A stretch of 64,000 nucleotides of DNA from Prochlorococcus sp. AG-347-L20 (GTDB taxonomy: Bacteria > Cyanobacteriota > Cyanobacteriia > PCC-6307 > Cyanobiaceae): NCBI GenBank assembly GCA_003281225.1, contig QCCP01000006.1, positions 1 to 64,000 on the forward strand, given 5' to 3'. The position numbers and the translations under genes were made by a program. Positions 39,278 through 48,849 of this stretch are shown here, piece after piece. The notes beneath the pieces are model-generated. The model made no database searches. It saw only the letters and a list, made by a program, of their open reading frames with translations, and was not told the DNA's origin. Numbering within the stretch: position 1 is the first letter of the stretch; every line of letters starts with the position of its first letter.

Positions 39278-40594
39278 TTGAGCATAGGATATTTACAAAG
39301 AAAGGCAGCTTGGGAAATTTTATTAAAAGTTAGTTCTGGTGATTTTTCTGATCATGCTCTTGAAAAGGTTTTAAAAAATTATCAATTTAATCCTCTTGAT
39401 ATAGCTTTTATTACGGAATTATCTTTTGGATGCATAAGGTATAGAAAATTTCTTGATCTTTGGACAGATCATACATCAAAAATTACTCATAAAAAACAGC
39501 CTCCAAAGTTAAGATGGCTTCTACATATAGGTTTATATCAACTATTGAAAATGGATAAAATCCCATTTTCTGCTGCTATTTCTACCACAGTAGAAGTAGC
39601 TAAAAAAACAGATTTAAATGGTTTAGCGGGAACTGTAAATGCGATATTGAGAAATGCATCAAGAAAATTAGAACAAAAAATCTTTCCGGAATTATCTTCT
39701 GATAGAAAAGAAAGAATTTCATATCTTGAATCATTTCCATTATGGCTTGTGAAGGATCTTTATAAATGGGTCGGTAATAGTGAGGGTGAAAATATCATTA
39801 AGGCATTTAATAAAAAACCATCAATTGATTTGAGAATTAACCAATTAAAAACTAATTTAGATAATTTTTTGAAAGTACTTCATGAAAATAAAATTGATGC
39901 TGAAATTATAAAAGATTTACATAATGGAATTACTTTAAAATCTAATCCAAGATCTATAAAAAATTTACCAGGATATAGTGATGGACTTTGGACAATTCAA
40001 GATAGATCTTCTCAGTGGATAGCACCTCTCTTAAATCCAAAAGCAGGTGAAAAGATTTTAGATGCTTGTGCAGCTCCAGGAAGTAAGTCTACCCACCTTG
40101 CAGAATTAACAAATGATAGTGCTGAAATCATTGCAGTAGATAGATCAGCAAAAAGATTGAAAATACTGCAATCAAATTTAGAAAGGTTAAATTTGAAATC
40201 TGTTAATACCCTTAAGGCTGATGCTACGAGTTTAATTGAATTAAATCCTAAGTTTATATCTTATTTTGATAAGATTTTATTAGATGCTCCATGTTCAGGA
40301 ATTGGAACTCTTTCCAGGAATCCAGATTCTAGATGGTCTTTAAGTAAAGAAAAAATAAAATCTTTAACTTTATTACAGGAAAAACTTTTGGAGAGTATTT
40401 TCCCTCTTTTGAAAAAAGATGGAACTTTAGTTTATTCAACTTGTACTATTTGTCCCGATGAAAATAATCTATTAATTGAAAGATTTATTGAAAAAAACAA
40501 AACTTTAAAATTGGTTAGCCAAAAGCAAATTTTACCTAGCTTGGATTATCCTGGTGATGGATTTTATTCTGCAATAATTTCTTATAAATATTAA
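39278..40594 (+). CDS. rsmB: 16S rRNA (cytosine(967)-C(5))-methyltransferase
   Basis: NusB-like N-terminus; DACAAPGSKSTHLAEL; LLDAPCSGIGTLSRNPDSRW; YSTCTICPDEN. Confidence 0.94.
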   Translation: MSIGYLQRKAAWEILLKVSSGDFSDHALEKVLKNYQFNPLDIAFITELSFGCIRYRKFLDLWTDHTSKITHKKQPPKLRWLLHIGLYQLLKMDKIPFSAAISTTVEVAKKTDLNGLAGTVNAILRNASRKLEQKIFPELSSDRKERISYLESFPLWLVKDLYKWVGNSEGENIIKAFNKKPSIDLRINQLKTNLDNFLKVLHENKIDAEIIKDLHNGITLKSNPRSIKNLPGYSDGLWTIQDRSSQWIAPLLNPKAGEKILDACAAPGSKSTHLAELTNDSAEIIAVDRSAKRLKILQSNLERLNLKSVNTLKADATSLIELNPKFISYFDKILLDAPCSGIGTLSRNPDSRWSLSKEKIKSLTLLQEKLLESIFPLLKKDGTLVYSTCTICPDENNLLIERFIEKNKTLKLVSQKQILPSLDYPGDGFYSAIISYKY

Positions 40595-40603
40595 AAATAT
40601 AGT

Positions 40604-42382
40604 TTATTTTTTAATTGGAATTTTATAAATTTCAGATATGAACTTCTTCCATAAATAAGCTGCATTCCCACTAGATAATTCAGATTCCTTGTTATCGTCG
40701 TAACCTATCCAGATCCCTGTTGTAAGGTTATCAATGGAACCAATAAACCAAAGATCTTTATTTCCATCAGATGTTCCTGTTTTCCCATAAATTTTCTTTC
40801 CTTTTATAAAAGCTGCTTTTGAAGTTCCTTCTTTTACAGATTTTTCAAGAAGTTTATTTATTTTATTGTTTATTTTTAAATCTAATATTTTCTTGGAAAT
40901 AGATTTATTTTCCCAAATAGGTTGTTTTTTAAATGATTCTATTTTTTCTATGATTTCAGGGCTTTGAATCTTCCCATTATTGTTTATAGCAGAATATGCA
41001 TTTGTGATGTTTAAAAGATTATCTCCATAGGCGCCAATGGCTAATGATGGGAATTCCTCAAACTCTTGCTCGTAACCTAGTCCAAATGAATTCGCTAAAT
41101 TAATAATATTTTTTAAGCCGATTTTTTTTGTTATTGATATTGGAACGATATTTGATGAACTTTTAAATGATTCAATCATAGATATTGAACCTCTATATTC
41201 TTCTGAAAAATTTTTTGGACAATAACTTTCCCAGCATCTTGGTAAGTCTTCAAATTTATCTCTTAATTTTATACCTTCTATTAATGCAGCAGTATAAGGA
41301 ATTATTTTAAAAGTAGAACCTAAAGGTCTTACAGATGTAATTACTCTATTATATTCATTAATTGACGGATTTTTGCTGGTTATCATTGTCCTGATTAGTC
41401 CTGTGTTTGATTCAATTGATAAAAGAGCAAACTCAAGTTCTTTAGGCCCAGCATATCTTGATATTTTTTGGGCTTTTTCTTGCCAATCTTTGTTGATAGA
41501 AGATTTAATTCTTAAAAACTTATAATCATTTTTGTTATCAATTTTTTTATCTGTTTCCTGAAGAATAAAATTTATTAGTAATTTATCATCTAAAAAATTA
41601 TCAGCTTTTTGGTAATTTAACTTTATTTTCTCTTTAATAGCTTTATTCTTATCCGCAAGAGAAATATATCCATCAATATACATTGATTCAAGGACTTTAT
41701 TTCTATTTTTAATAGCTAGTTCTATATTTTGATAAGGTGAATAAATTGATGGAGCTGGAGCTAATCCTGCAATTAATGAGATCTCTGATAATGTCAATTC
41801 TTCTATAAGTTTTCCGAAATAAATTTGGGAAGCCTCGTTAAATCCGTATGCTCCTGATCCTAAATAAATATTATTTAAATATAATTTTAAGATTTGATTC
41901 TTGTCATATCTAAATTCAAGTATGAGTGATAAAAAAATTTCTTTTATTTTTCTTTGAAAACTTAAATCATTATTTAAAAAAAGTAATCTGGCGACTTGTT
42001 GAGTAATCGTACTTCCTCCCTCTTTCACATAACCACTTCTAATATTTTGAATAAGAGCACGTGAAATACTTTTTAAATCTATTCCATTATGTTTATAAAA
42101 TCTCTTATCTTCAGAAGAAATAAAAGAATGTTTAATTAAAAATGGAATTTTATTTTTACTATTATCTATTTCAAATTTGCGGCTTAATTTGCTTAATATC
42201 TTATTATCAGAAGATGATATTACATAAGAATAATTTGTTATCCTAGAACCTTTCTTTTTAGATAAATCAAATTTTAATGTATTAGATATTAAACTAAAAA
42301 TGTAAAAAGATATTCCAGAAAAAATTAATATTGGAATTATTAAAACAAAAGATTTGGATTTAATCTTTTGCACCTTAAGCAA
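40604..42382 (-). CDS. class A penicillin-binding protein (transglycosylase/transpeptidase)
   Basis: SEDKRFYKHNGIDLKSISRA, GGSTITQQVAR, SSNIVPI, KTGTSDGNKDLWFIG. Confidence 0.94.
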   Translation of the reverse strand: MLKVQKIKSKSFVLIIPILIFSGISFYIFSLISNTLKFDLSKKKGSRITNYSYVISSSDNKILSKLSRKFEIDNSKNKIPFLIKHSFISSEDKRFYKHNGIDLKSISRALIQNIRSGYVKEGGSTITQQVARLLFLNNDLSFQRKIKEIFLSLILEFRYDKNQILKLYLNNIYLGSGAYGFNEASQIYFGKLIEELTLSEISLIAGLAPAPSIYSPYQNIELAIKNRNKVLESMYIDGYISLADKNKAIKEKIKLNYQKADNFLDDKLLINFILQETDKKIDNKNDYKFLRIKSSINKDWQEKAQKISRYAGPKELEFALLSIESNTGLIRTMITSKNPSINEYNRVITSVRPLGSTFKIIPYTAALIEGIKLRDKFEDLPRCWESYCPKNFSEEYRGSISMIESFKSSSNIVPISITKKIGLKNIINLANSFGLGYEQEFEEFPSLAIGAYGDNLLNITNAYSAINNNGKIQSPEIIEKIESFKKQPIWENKSISKKILDLKINNKINKLLEKSVKEGTSKAAFIKGKKIYGKTGTSDGNKDLWFIGSIDNLTTGIWIGYDDNKESELSSGNAAYLWKKFISEIYKIPIKK

Positions 42383-43322
42383 CTAAAAAACTATGTCCAA
42401 TTGCTAAAGCTGTAACTAACATTCCAGTTATAAGGAATGGTTGGGCACTTGCTTGATATTTGACATCAAACTTTAAAGGATCTCTTAGTAACCACATGTC
42501 TTGAAATGTAATTTGCGGTATTACTAATAAAACTAAAATTACAGAGGCTAAATGTTGGCCAATAATGACTAATACTACAACCATTGCTAGTTGAAAAATG
42601 TCAATCAGTCCCGCACTTATTCTACTTGCATTTTTAATTCCAAATACTACTGGTAAAGAATTCAATCCTAACTTTGAGTCTCCTTCAACACTTTTGAAAT
42701 CATTAATAACAGCAATCCCAAGCCCTGAGAGGCTATAAGCAAGTGTTAGTATCGCCGTCACGATAGTTAATTTCCCAAACAAGGCTTGTCCTGCCCACCA
42801 AGGTAAAGCTATATAAGATGCTCCTAATGCATAATTTCCAAGCCAACCATTCTGTTTTAATTTTAGTGGTGGAGCAGAATATATATAACTAATAAAGGAA
42901 CCTCCTAATGCCAAAAGTAAGACGGAGGGGAAGCTGTGCTTAGCATATAAATCTAATAGAAAAGCAACTATTAAACCCGCTATAAGTAATACCCAGATTT
43001 GTATTTTTACATCTTTAATTGAAATTTTGCCAGAAGGAATTGGTCTATTTGGTTCGTTAATTGCATCAATTTCTTTATCGAAGAAATCATTTATGGTTTG
43101 TGTATAACCTGCCAGAAGTGGCCCACTCATTAACATACATGCTAGTGAAGCTAAAACATTACTTAATGTCCATTCAAAATTTCCACTTGCGGCTGCTCCA
43201 CAAATAACCCCCCATATCAAAGGGATCCACGTAATTGGCTTCATTAACTGTATACGAAGTTTCCATATACTTGAAGTTTCAGATGCACCCTTAATTCCTA
43301 ATAGTTGTTTTGGATCATTCAC
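42375..43322 (-). CDS. chlG: chlorophyll synthase
   Basis: UbiA family; NDFFDKEIDAINEPNRPIPSGKIS; YIYSAPPLKLKQNGW. Confidence 0.95.
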   Translation of the reverse strand: MNDPKQLLGIKGASETSSIWKLRIQLMKPITWIPLIWGVICGAAASGNFEWTLSNVLASLACMLMSGPLLAGYTQTINDFFDKEIDAINEPNRPIPSGKISIKDVKIQIWVLLIAGLIVAFLLDLYAKHSFPSVLLLALGGSFISYIYSAPPLKLKQNGWLGNYALGASYIALPWWAGQALFGKLTIVTAILTLAYSLSGLGIAVINDFKSVEGDSKLGLNSLPVVFGIKNASRISAGLIDIFQLAMVVVLVIIGQHLASVILVLLVIPQITFQDMWLLRDPLKFDVKYQASAQPFLITGMLVTALAIGHSFLVA

Positions 43323-43330
43323 TTTACTCT

Positions 43331-43555
43331 TTAACCTTTCTCAATTTCTTCTGGGAAAAACCAGTTTTGCTCACCATTCTGAAATTTTGCGGTGATTCCA
43401 ATACTCCTGCCGTCTGTCATCTTATAGCCTGTTATTACGGCTTTAGGATTTGAGGATATTTGATCTATTAATTTCGCTGGTAGTCTATCTTTTACTTTGT
43501 TAATGTTAATTTTGATTTTACTACCGATTTTGGGTAATAATTTTGTTTCAGCCAT
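43331..43555 (-). CDS. DUF2862 family small protein
   Basis: 74 aa; IGSKIKININKVKDRLPAKLI ... GQ/GITAKFQNGEQNWFFPEEI. Confidence 0.75.
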   Translation of the reverse strand: MAETKLLPKIGSKIKININKVKDRLPAKLIDQISSNPKAVITGYKMTDGRSIGITAKFQNGEQNWFFPEEIEKG

Positions 43556-43614
43556 AAGAGGTAAAATGGAAGCTATTATGCAAGATTAACAGCATTTGGA
43601 CAATTTTTAATAAA

Positions 43615-44385
43615 ATGGTAGCTCTTCGTTTAATTCCTTGTTTAGATGTCGCATATGGCAGAGTCGTTAAAGGTGTAAATTTTGTTAACTTGAGAGATTC
43701 AGGTGATCCTGTTGAATTGGCTTGTAGATATTCTGATGAAGGCGCAGATGAATTGGTATTTTTAGATATTAGAGCAAGTGTGGAAAATAGGAATACATTA
43801 GTTGACCTTGTTTCTAGAACAGCAAAATCAGTAAAAATCCCTTTTACAGTAGGAGGAGGCATAGATTCTGTTTCTTCTATTAATGATCTTTTAAGAGCAG
43901 GAGCGGATAAAGTGAGTTTGAATTCCTCAGCCGTAAGAAATCCTGATTTAATTTCTGAAAGTTCTAGAGAATTTGGTACTCAATGTATCGTCATAGCAAT
44001 TGATGCTCGAAGAAAAGTTGATAAGGTTGGTGAGTGGGAGGTATATGTAAAAGGAGGGCGAGAAAATACTGGTATAGATGTATTAAGTTGGGCAAAGAAG
44101 GTTGAGGAATTAGGCGCGGGGGAAATATTGCTTACTTCAATGGATGGTGATGGAACACAGAATGGATATGATTTGAATTTGACAGAATCTGTTGCAAATA
44201 TTGTTGATATCCCAGTAATTGCATCCGGAGGTGCAGGCTCTCTAGCAGATATCTATGATGTTTTTAAAGAAGGCAGGGCATCAGCAGCACTCTTAGCATC
44301 ATTACTACATGATAAAAAACTTACTTTAAAAGAAATAAAAACTTTCCTTCTCGAAAAAAAACTTCCAATTAGACCATATGAATAA
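43615..44385 (+). CDS. hisF: imidazole glycerol phosphate synthase cyclase subunit
   Basis: [29 protein letters not shown]. Confidence 0.98.
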   Translation: MVALRLIPCLDVAYGRVVKGVNFVNLRDSGDPVELACRYSDEGADELVFLDIRASVENRNTLVDLVSRTAKSVKIPFTVGGGIDSVSSINDLLRAGADKVSLNSSAVRNPDLISESSREFGTQCIVIAIDARRKVDKVGEWEVYVKGGRENTGIDVLSWAKKVEELGAGEILLTSMDGDGTQNGYDLNLTESVANIVDIPVIASGGAGSLADIYDVFKEGRASAALLASLLHDKKLTLKEIKTFLLEKKLPIRPYE

Positions 44386-44430
44386 AAAATCTAATTTAAT
44401 CTAAAAAAGAAATAAGTTTAAAATTTAAAA

Positions 44431-45132
44431 ATGAAATTCACAAAAACTATCGAAGTCAAAAATATATTTAATAAAATTTCTTATAAATATGACTTTTTAA
44501 ATAATTTATTAAGTTTTGGGATGCACAGATTATGGAAAAGGAAATTAGTTAATTTATTGGAACCTTTAAATGGTGAAGATTGGGCTGATTTATGCTGTGG
44601 AACTGGAGATTTAGCATTCTTAATTTCTGAGAGAGTTAGTCCAATGGGGTCAATTACTGGAATTGACAGTGCAGAGGATATCTTAAATATTGCAAAGAAA
44701 AAATCAGAGATAAAAAAAAATAAATTTATTAAGTGGGAAATTCAAGATGTATTAGAAATTAATGATTATTCAAAAAATTTTGATGGGATTTGCATGTCAT
44801 ATGGACTAAGAAACTTGAATGATGTTGAAGAAGGAATAAAAAAGGTTTTTTATCTTTTGAAGGATAAAGGAAGGGCAGGATTTTTGGACTTTAATCACTC
44901 AACAAAAAGTTCTTTATCCAATATTTTTCAGAAAATTTATTTGAGATTTATTGTAGTAACCATTTCGCAGCTATTTAATTTAGGTCCAGAGTATGCATAT
45001 ATTGAAAAAAGTATTAGAAATTTTCCAATGAAAAATGAGCTTATAAATATTGCTGAGGAAGTTGGATTTAAAAAAGCTGAATATAGGACTATCTTGTGGG
45101 GGCAAATGGGGATACTAATTTTAACTAAATAG
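44431..45132 (+). CDS. menG: UbiE/MenG quinone methyltransferase
   Basis: YDFLNNLLSFGMHRLWKRKLV; DLCCGTGDLAFLI; MSYGLRNL. Confidence 0.92.
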   Translation: MKFTKTIEVKNIFNKISYKYDFLNNLLSFGMHRLWKRKLVNLLEPLNGEDWADLCCGTGDLAFLISERVSPMGSITGIDSAEDILNIAKKKSEIKKNKFIKWEIQDVLEINDYSKNFDGICMSYGLRNLNDVEEGIKKVFYLLKDKGRAGFLDFNHSTKSSLSNIFQKIYLRFIVVTISQLFNLGPEYAYIEKSIRNFPMKNELINIAEEVGFKKAEYRTILWGQMGILILTK

Positions 45133-45137
45133 AGAAT

Positions 45138-45668
45138 TTAGTTATTTATTTTTCTCCAACAAAAAGAACACTTTCCCCATCTTTTGATTTCCCCCTCAGG
45201 AGTAGGCGAATTACAGAGAGTACAAATGCACATATTATTTTGATGGATTCTGCTTGGATGCTTTGCCCAAACTATTTTTGCATTAGAAGCTTTGATATTT
45301 TTATTTTTAATTTCATAATTTTGTATTATTTTTATTTCATTCAAAGTTATTCCAATTTTCTCGATTCTCTCTTTTAATTTATGCTTGTTGTAGATTAAAG
45401 CTTGGCGCCACTGTGGATGATTTACTGCAATAATAAGTATTTTTTTTTCAATATTTAATGGTTTGCATTCTTGAAATAGTTCCAAACCGATTAAATTCTT
45501 CCAGTTTTCGTTGATTTTAGAAAGTTTATCTAAGTCACCCCATGATTTTTTGAAATTTTCAAGACAATTTTTTAATGGATGTGGATTCCTTCTAATCACT
45601 ATTGGCAAATACTTTTTGTCCAATTTGTAAAATTTACTTATTAAGACTAAAGTTAATCTAATCTTCAA
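45138..45668 (-). CDS. DUF721 (DciA-like) protein with C-terminal zinc ribbon
   Basis: WKNLIGLELFQECKPLNIEKKILIIAVNHPQWRQALIYNKHKL; CICTLCNSPTPEGEIKRWGKCSFC. Confidence 0.8.
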   Translation of the reverse strand: MKIRLTLVLISKFYKLDKKYLPIVIRRNPHPLKNCLENFKKSWGDLDKLSKINENWKNLIGLELFQECKPLNIEKKILIIAVNHPQWRQALIYNKHKLKERIEKIGITLNEIKIIQNYEIKNKNIKASNAKIVWAKHPSRIHQNNMCICTLCNSPTPEGEIKRWGKCSFCWRKINN

Positions 45669-45698
45669 AAAGATGCTCGTTGTTTTAATTAAGAATTT

Positions 45699-46448
45699 GT
45701 GAAAGTTATTGGATCTGCATCTAAGACAGTTTTTTACTTAAAAAAAATTCAGGGTCAATATCCAACCTGGAGACTTCTTTACAAAATAAAATGTAAAAGT
45801 ACTGAAAATGAGCTTACAAACTTGCTCGGATATTCTGAAATAAAAAAAAATCAGCCAGTAGCGATAATCGCAAGAGAACAGTTATCAGGGTTTGGCCAAA
45901 ACTCAAAAACTTGGGTTTCTCCAAAAGGCGGGATTTGGTTGAGTGCAGCTTACCCAATATTTTCAAGAGAATTCGCATGTCAAATATTCAATTTGTCTTT
46001 AGGTATAAAGTTATGTGAAATGCTTAGACAAGAGAATATAAATGTTTGTTTGAAATGGCCAAATGATATTTTTTTTGGTTCAAAAAAGTTGATTGGATTT
46101 TTACCAAGAGTGATAACAAGAGGCAAAGAAATTATCTATGCAAGAGTAGGACTTGGCATGAATGTTTTAAATTACACTCCATCAGAAGGTATTTCCTTAT
46201 CAAAAGTACTTCAAACTAAGAATATTAATCAACATTATTGGACAGCCAAAGTTCTTAAAGCTTTTTATGATTCAATTGAATGTAATAAGGAGAAAGAATA
46301 TGTGATTAAGTCTGCAAATAAGTTTCTTACTAAAAGTTTTTTACCTAGTGGTTATTGTCCTAATACATGGAAAATTAAAGATATTGATTTCAATGGGAAT
46401 TTAAGAATTGAAAATGAAACTCAACTGAAGGTAATTAGAAGGTTTTGA
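45699..46448 (+). CDS. birA: biotin--[acetyl-CoA-carboxylase] ligase
   Basis: REQLSGFGQNSKTWVSPKGGIWLSAAYP; CLKWPNDIFFGSKKLIG. Confidence 0.92.
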   Translation: MKVIGSASKTVFYLKKIQGQYPTWRLLYKIKCKSTENELTNLLGYSEIKKNQPVAIIAREQLSGFGQNSKTWVSPKGGIWLSAAYPIFSREFACQIFNLSLGIKLCEMLRQENINVCLKWPNDIFFGSKKLIGFLPRVITRGKEIIYARVGLGMNVLNYTPSEGISLSKVLQTKNINQHYWTAKVLKAFYDSIECNKEKEYVIKSANKFLTKSFLPSGYCPNTWKIKDIDFNGNLRIENETQLKVIRRF

Positions 46449-46450
46449 TT

Positions 46451-47137
46451 TTAATTAACTTTTAATTCAACTATTCTTCCATCCTTAAATTTGGCAATTT
46501 TTTTTGCGCGATTTGCAACTTCATCTTCATGTGTAACTAAAACTATAGTTATTCCAGATTCATGCAGTTTGTCAAAAAGATCTAATACATCTTCAGTGGT
46601 TTTTGAATCTAGTGCTCCAGTAGGTTCGTCTGCTAGCAAAATTGAAGGGTTATTGATAATAGCCCTCGCAATAGCAACTCGTTGTTGTTGACCTCCGGAT
46701 AATTGGTTTGGACGATTATTTATTCTTTCTGAAAGGCCAACTTTTTTTAAGGCATCCTTACCTCGCTCTAATCTTTTTTCAGGATCAATACCAGCATAAA
46801 TCATCGGCAAAGTTACGTTTTCAAGTGCGGTTGCGTCTGAAAGAAGATGAAATTGTTGAAAAACGAAGCCTAATTTTTGGTTACGTATTTCCGCGAGCTC
46901 ATCATCAGATAAATTCTCAACAGGAATACCATTTAATTTATAAATACCTTCAGATGGTCTATCTAGACATCCAATAATATTCATAGCTGTACTTTTGCCT
47001 GAGCCACTAGCCCCCATTACTGCTAAATAATCACCTTTATAAATTTCTAAGTTTATGCTGTCTAAGGCTTTAACAGTTAGATCCTCTTTCCCATATGTTT
47101 TAGAAATATTTTCTAAACTCGCGACTTTTTTAGACAT
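46451..47137 (-). CDS. ABC transporter ATP-binding protein (MacB/DevA/LolD-type)
   Basis: GASGSGKSTAMNIIGCLDRP; NQLSGGQQQRVAIARAI; LADEPTGALDSKT. Confidence 0.93.
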   Translation of the reverse strand: MSKKVASLENISKTYGKEDLTVKALDSINLEIYKGDYLAVMGASGSGKSTAMNIIGCLDRPSEGIYKLNGIPVENLSDDELAEIRNQKLGFVFQQFHLLSDATALENVTLPMIYAGIDPEKRLERGKDALKKVGLSERINNRPNQLSGGQQQRVAIARAIINNPSILLADEPTGALDSKTTEDVLDLFDKLHESGITIVLVTHEDEVANRAKKIAKFKDGRIVELKVN

Positions 47138-47153
47138 TTATTGAAGAATTCTT

Positions 47154-48674
47154 CTAGGAAATATTGTTTGCTGTAGCAATAATATCTTGTAAGAAAGGAG
47201 TTTCTGAAACTGCTGTATTAGCTAATTTAAAAAGAGGATTAGAAAGGATTCCTCCAAGAGCAGTCACTGCCACGCAAGTATAAAGTGCAATTCTCAAAGG
47301 AGGTAATCCTACAATTCCCCAATTAATTTCAGGATATGATTTGACTATTTCTGAAGCTTCCTGTGGTTCTTTAACTACCATCATTTTTATCACTGAAATG
47401 TAGTAATAAATAGATATTACTGAAGTTACTAATCCAACTATTACTAATAGATATTGATGATTTGCCCAACCTGCAAAGAACAAGTATATTTTTCCAAAAA
47501 ATCCCAACATTGGAGGTAAACCTCCAAGAGATAGAAGACAGAGGCTTAAGCCTAATGTAATGAGAGGATCTTTTTGGTAAAGTCCTGAATAATCAAGAAT
47601 TCTGTCAGAACCAGTTCTTAGTGAGAAAAGTATTACACAAGAAAATGCACCCAAATTCATAAACAAATATGCAGCCAAATATAAAACAGCTGCTGATAAA
47701 CCGTCTTGTGTGCTAGATATTATGCCAATCATTACAAATCCTGCTTGTCCAATAGAGCTGTAAGCTAGCATCCTTTTCATTGAGGTTTGAGCTAGAGCTA
47801 CCACATTCCCTAAAGCCATACTTAATATGGCCAAAATGGTAAATAAAAGTTTCCATTCTTCGTCAAAAGAAGAGAAAGTTGTGCTTAATATTCTTATTGC
47901 AAATGCAAAGCCTGCTGTTTTTGAACCAACAGATAAGAAAGCTACTACAGGCGTAGGTGAACCCTCATATACATCAGGGGTCCATTGATGAAAGGGAACA
48001 GCAGCAATTTTAAATGCAACTGTTGATAAGACAAATACAAGAGCTAGTGAAGTAATGAAGGATGGCTTATTTATAATCTCTAAGCCTATTGTCGCTAAGT
48101 TTGTTGAACCACTTAATCCATAAAGAAAAGAGGATCCATACAAATAAACAGCAGCAGCGGCTGATCCAACAAGAAGATATTTTAAGGCCGCTTCTGAACT
48201 TCTTGGATCTCTCTTGAGGTAACCAGAAAGTAAGTAGCTTGCTACAGATAAAGTTTCCAGAGATATAAATACACTAATAAGGTCAGTAGATCCACACAAA
48301 AGCATTGCCCCAAGGGTGGCTGAAAGAACTATTGCCGCAAACTCGCCAATAGGGCTACCACTTTGTTCTGTATACCGCCAACTTATAAGTAAAGATACCA
48401 AGGTTGATAAAGATATTATTGCTCTAAATGCGATTGCTAAATTATCTGAATTAAAGGACCCAAGGAATGCGCTTTCTACCGGATTACTCCATTGCAATGC
48501 CAAACTAACAAGAGAGCTTCCAATTGATAAATAGCAAATTATTGGTGCCCATTTTGATGCAGTTTTTTCTCCAGCTAAATCTACAAGAAGTGTTCCAACA
48601 ATACCTAGTAAAATAAAAGCCTCTGGAATAATGGCTTGAGCATTTAAATTAATTGTAAAGATTTCGTTGGGCAC
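47154..48674 (-). CDS. ndhB: NAD(P)H-quinone oxidoreductase subunit 2
   Basis: NuoN/NdhB family; [31 protein letters not shown]. Confidence 0.96.
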   Translation of the reverse strand: MPNEIFTINLNAQAIIPEAFILLGIVGTLLVDLAGEKTASKWAPIICYLSIGSSLVSLALQWSNPVESAFLGSFNSDNLAIAFRAIISLSTLVSLLISWRYTEQSGSPIGEFAAIVLSATLGAMLLCGSTDLISVFISLETLSVASYLLSGYLKRDPRSSEAALKYLLVGSAAAAVYLYGSSFLYGLSGSTNLATIGLEIINKPSFITSLALVFVLSTVAFKIAAVPFHQWTPDVYEGSPTPVVAFLSVGSKTAGFAFAIRILSTTFSSFDEEWKLLFTILAILSMALGNVVALAQTSMKRMLAYSSIGQAGFVMIGIISSTQDGLSAAVLYLAAYLFMNLGAFSCVILFSLRTGSDRILDYSGLYQKDPLITLGLSLCLLSLGGLPPMLGFFGKIYLFFAGWANHQYLLVIVGLVTSVISIYYYISVIKMMVVKEPQEASEIVKSYPEINWGIVGLPPLRIALYTCVAVTALGGILSNPLFKLANTAVSETPFLQDIIATANNIS

Positions 48675-48849
48675 TTTATTAAATTGGATTAAATTAGATG
48701 TTTGATTGTAAGGGTCTAAGAGTTAATCTTAACTTAATTATAATTTGTGGGTATGATTTTTGAAATTTTAAGGAGAAATTACTTGAAAAAGCTTCAATTA
48801 ATCATAATATGCCTTAACTGAACAAAAAAACCAATTTTTGAAATAAACC

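Noticed and set aside
43548-43862. 104-aa minus-strand ORF
   Set aside because: Antisense to the hisF start region; no family resemblance
46708-46977. 89-aa plus-strand ORF
   Set aside because: Antisense to the ABC ATPase Walker region
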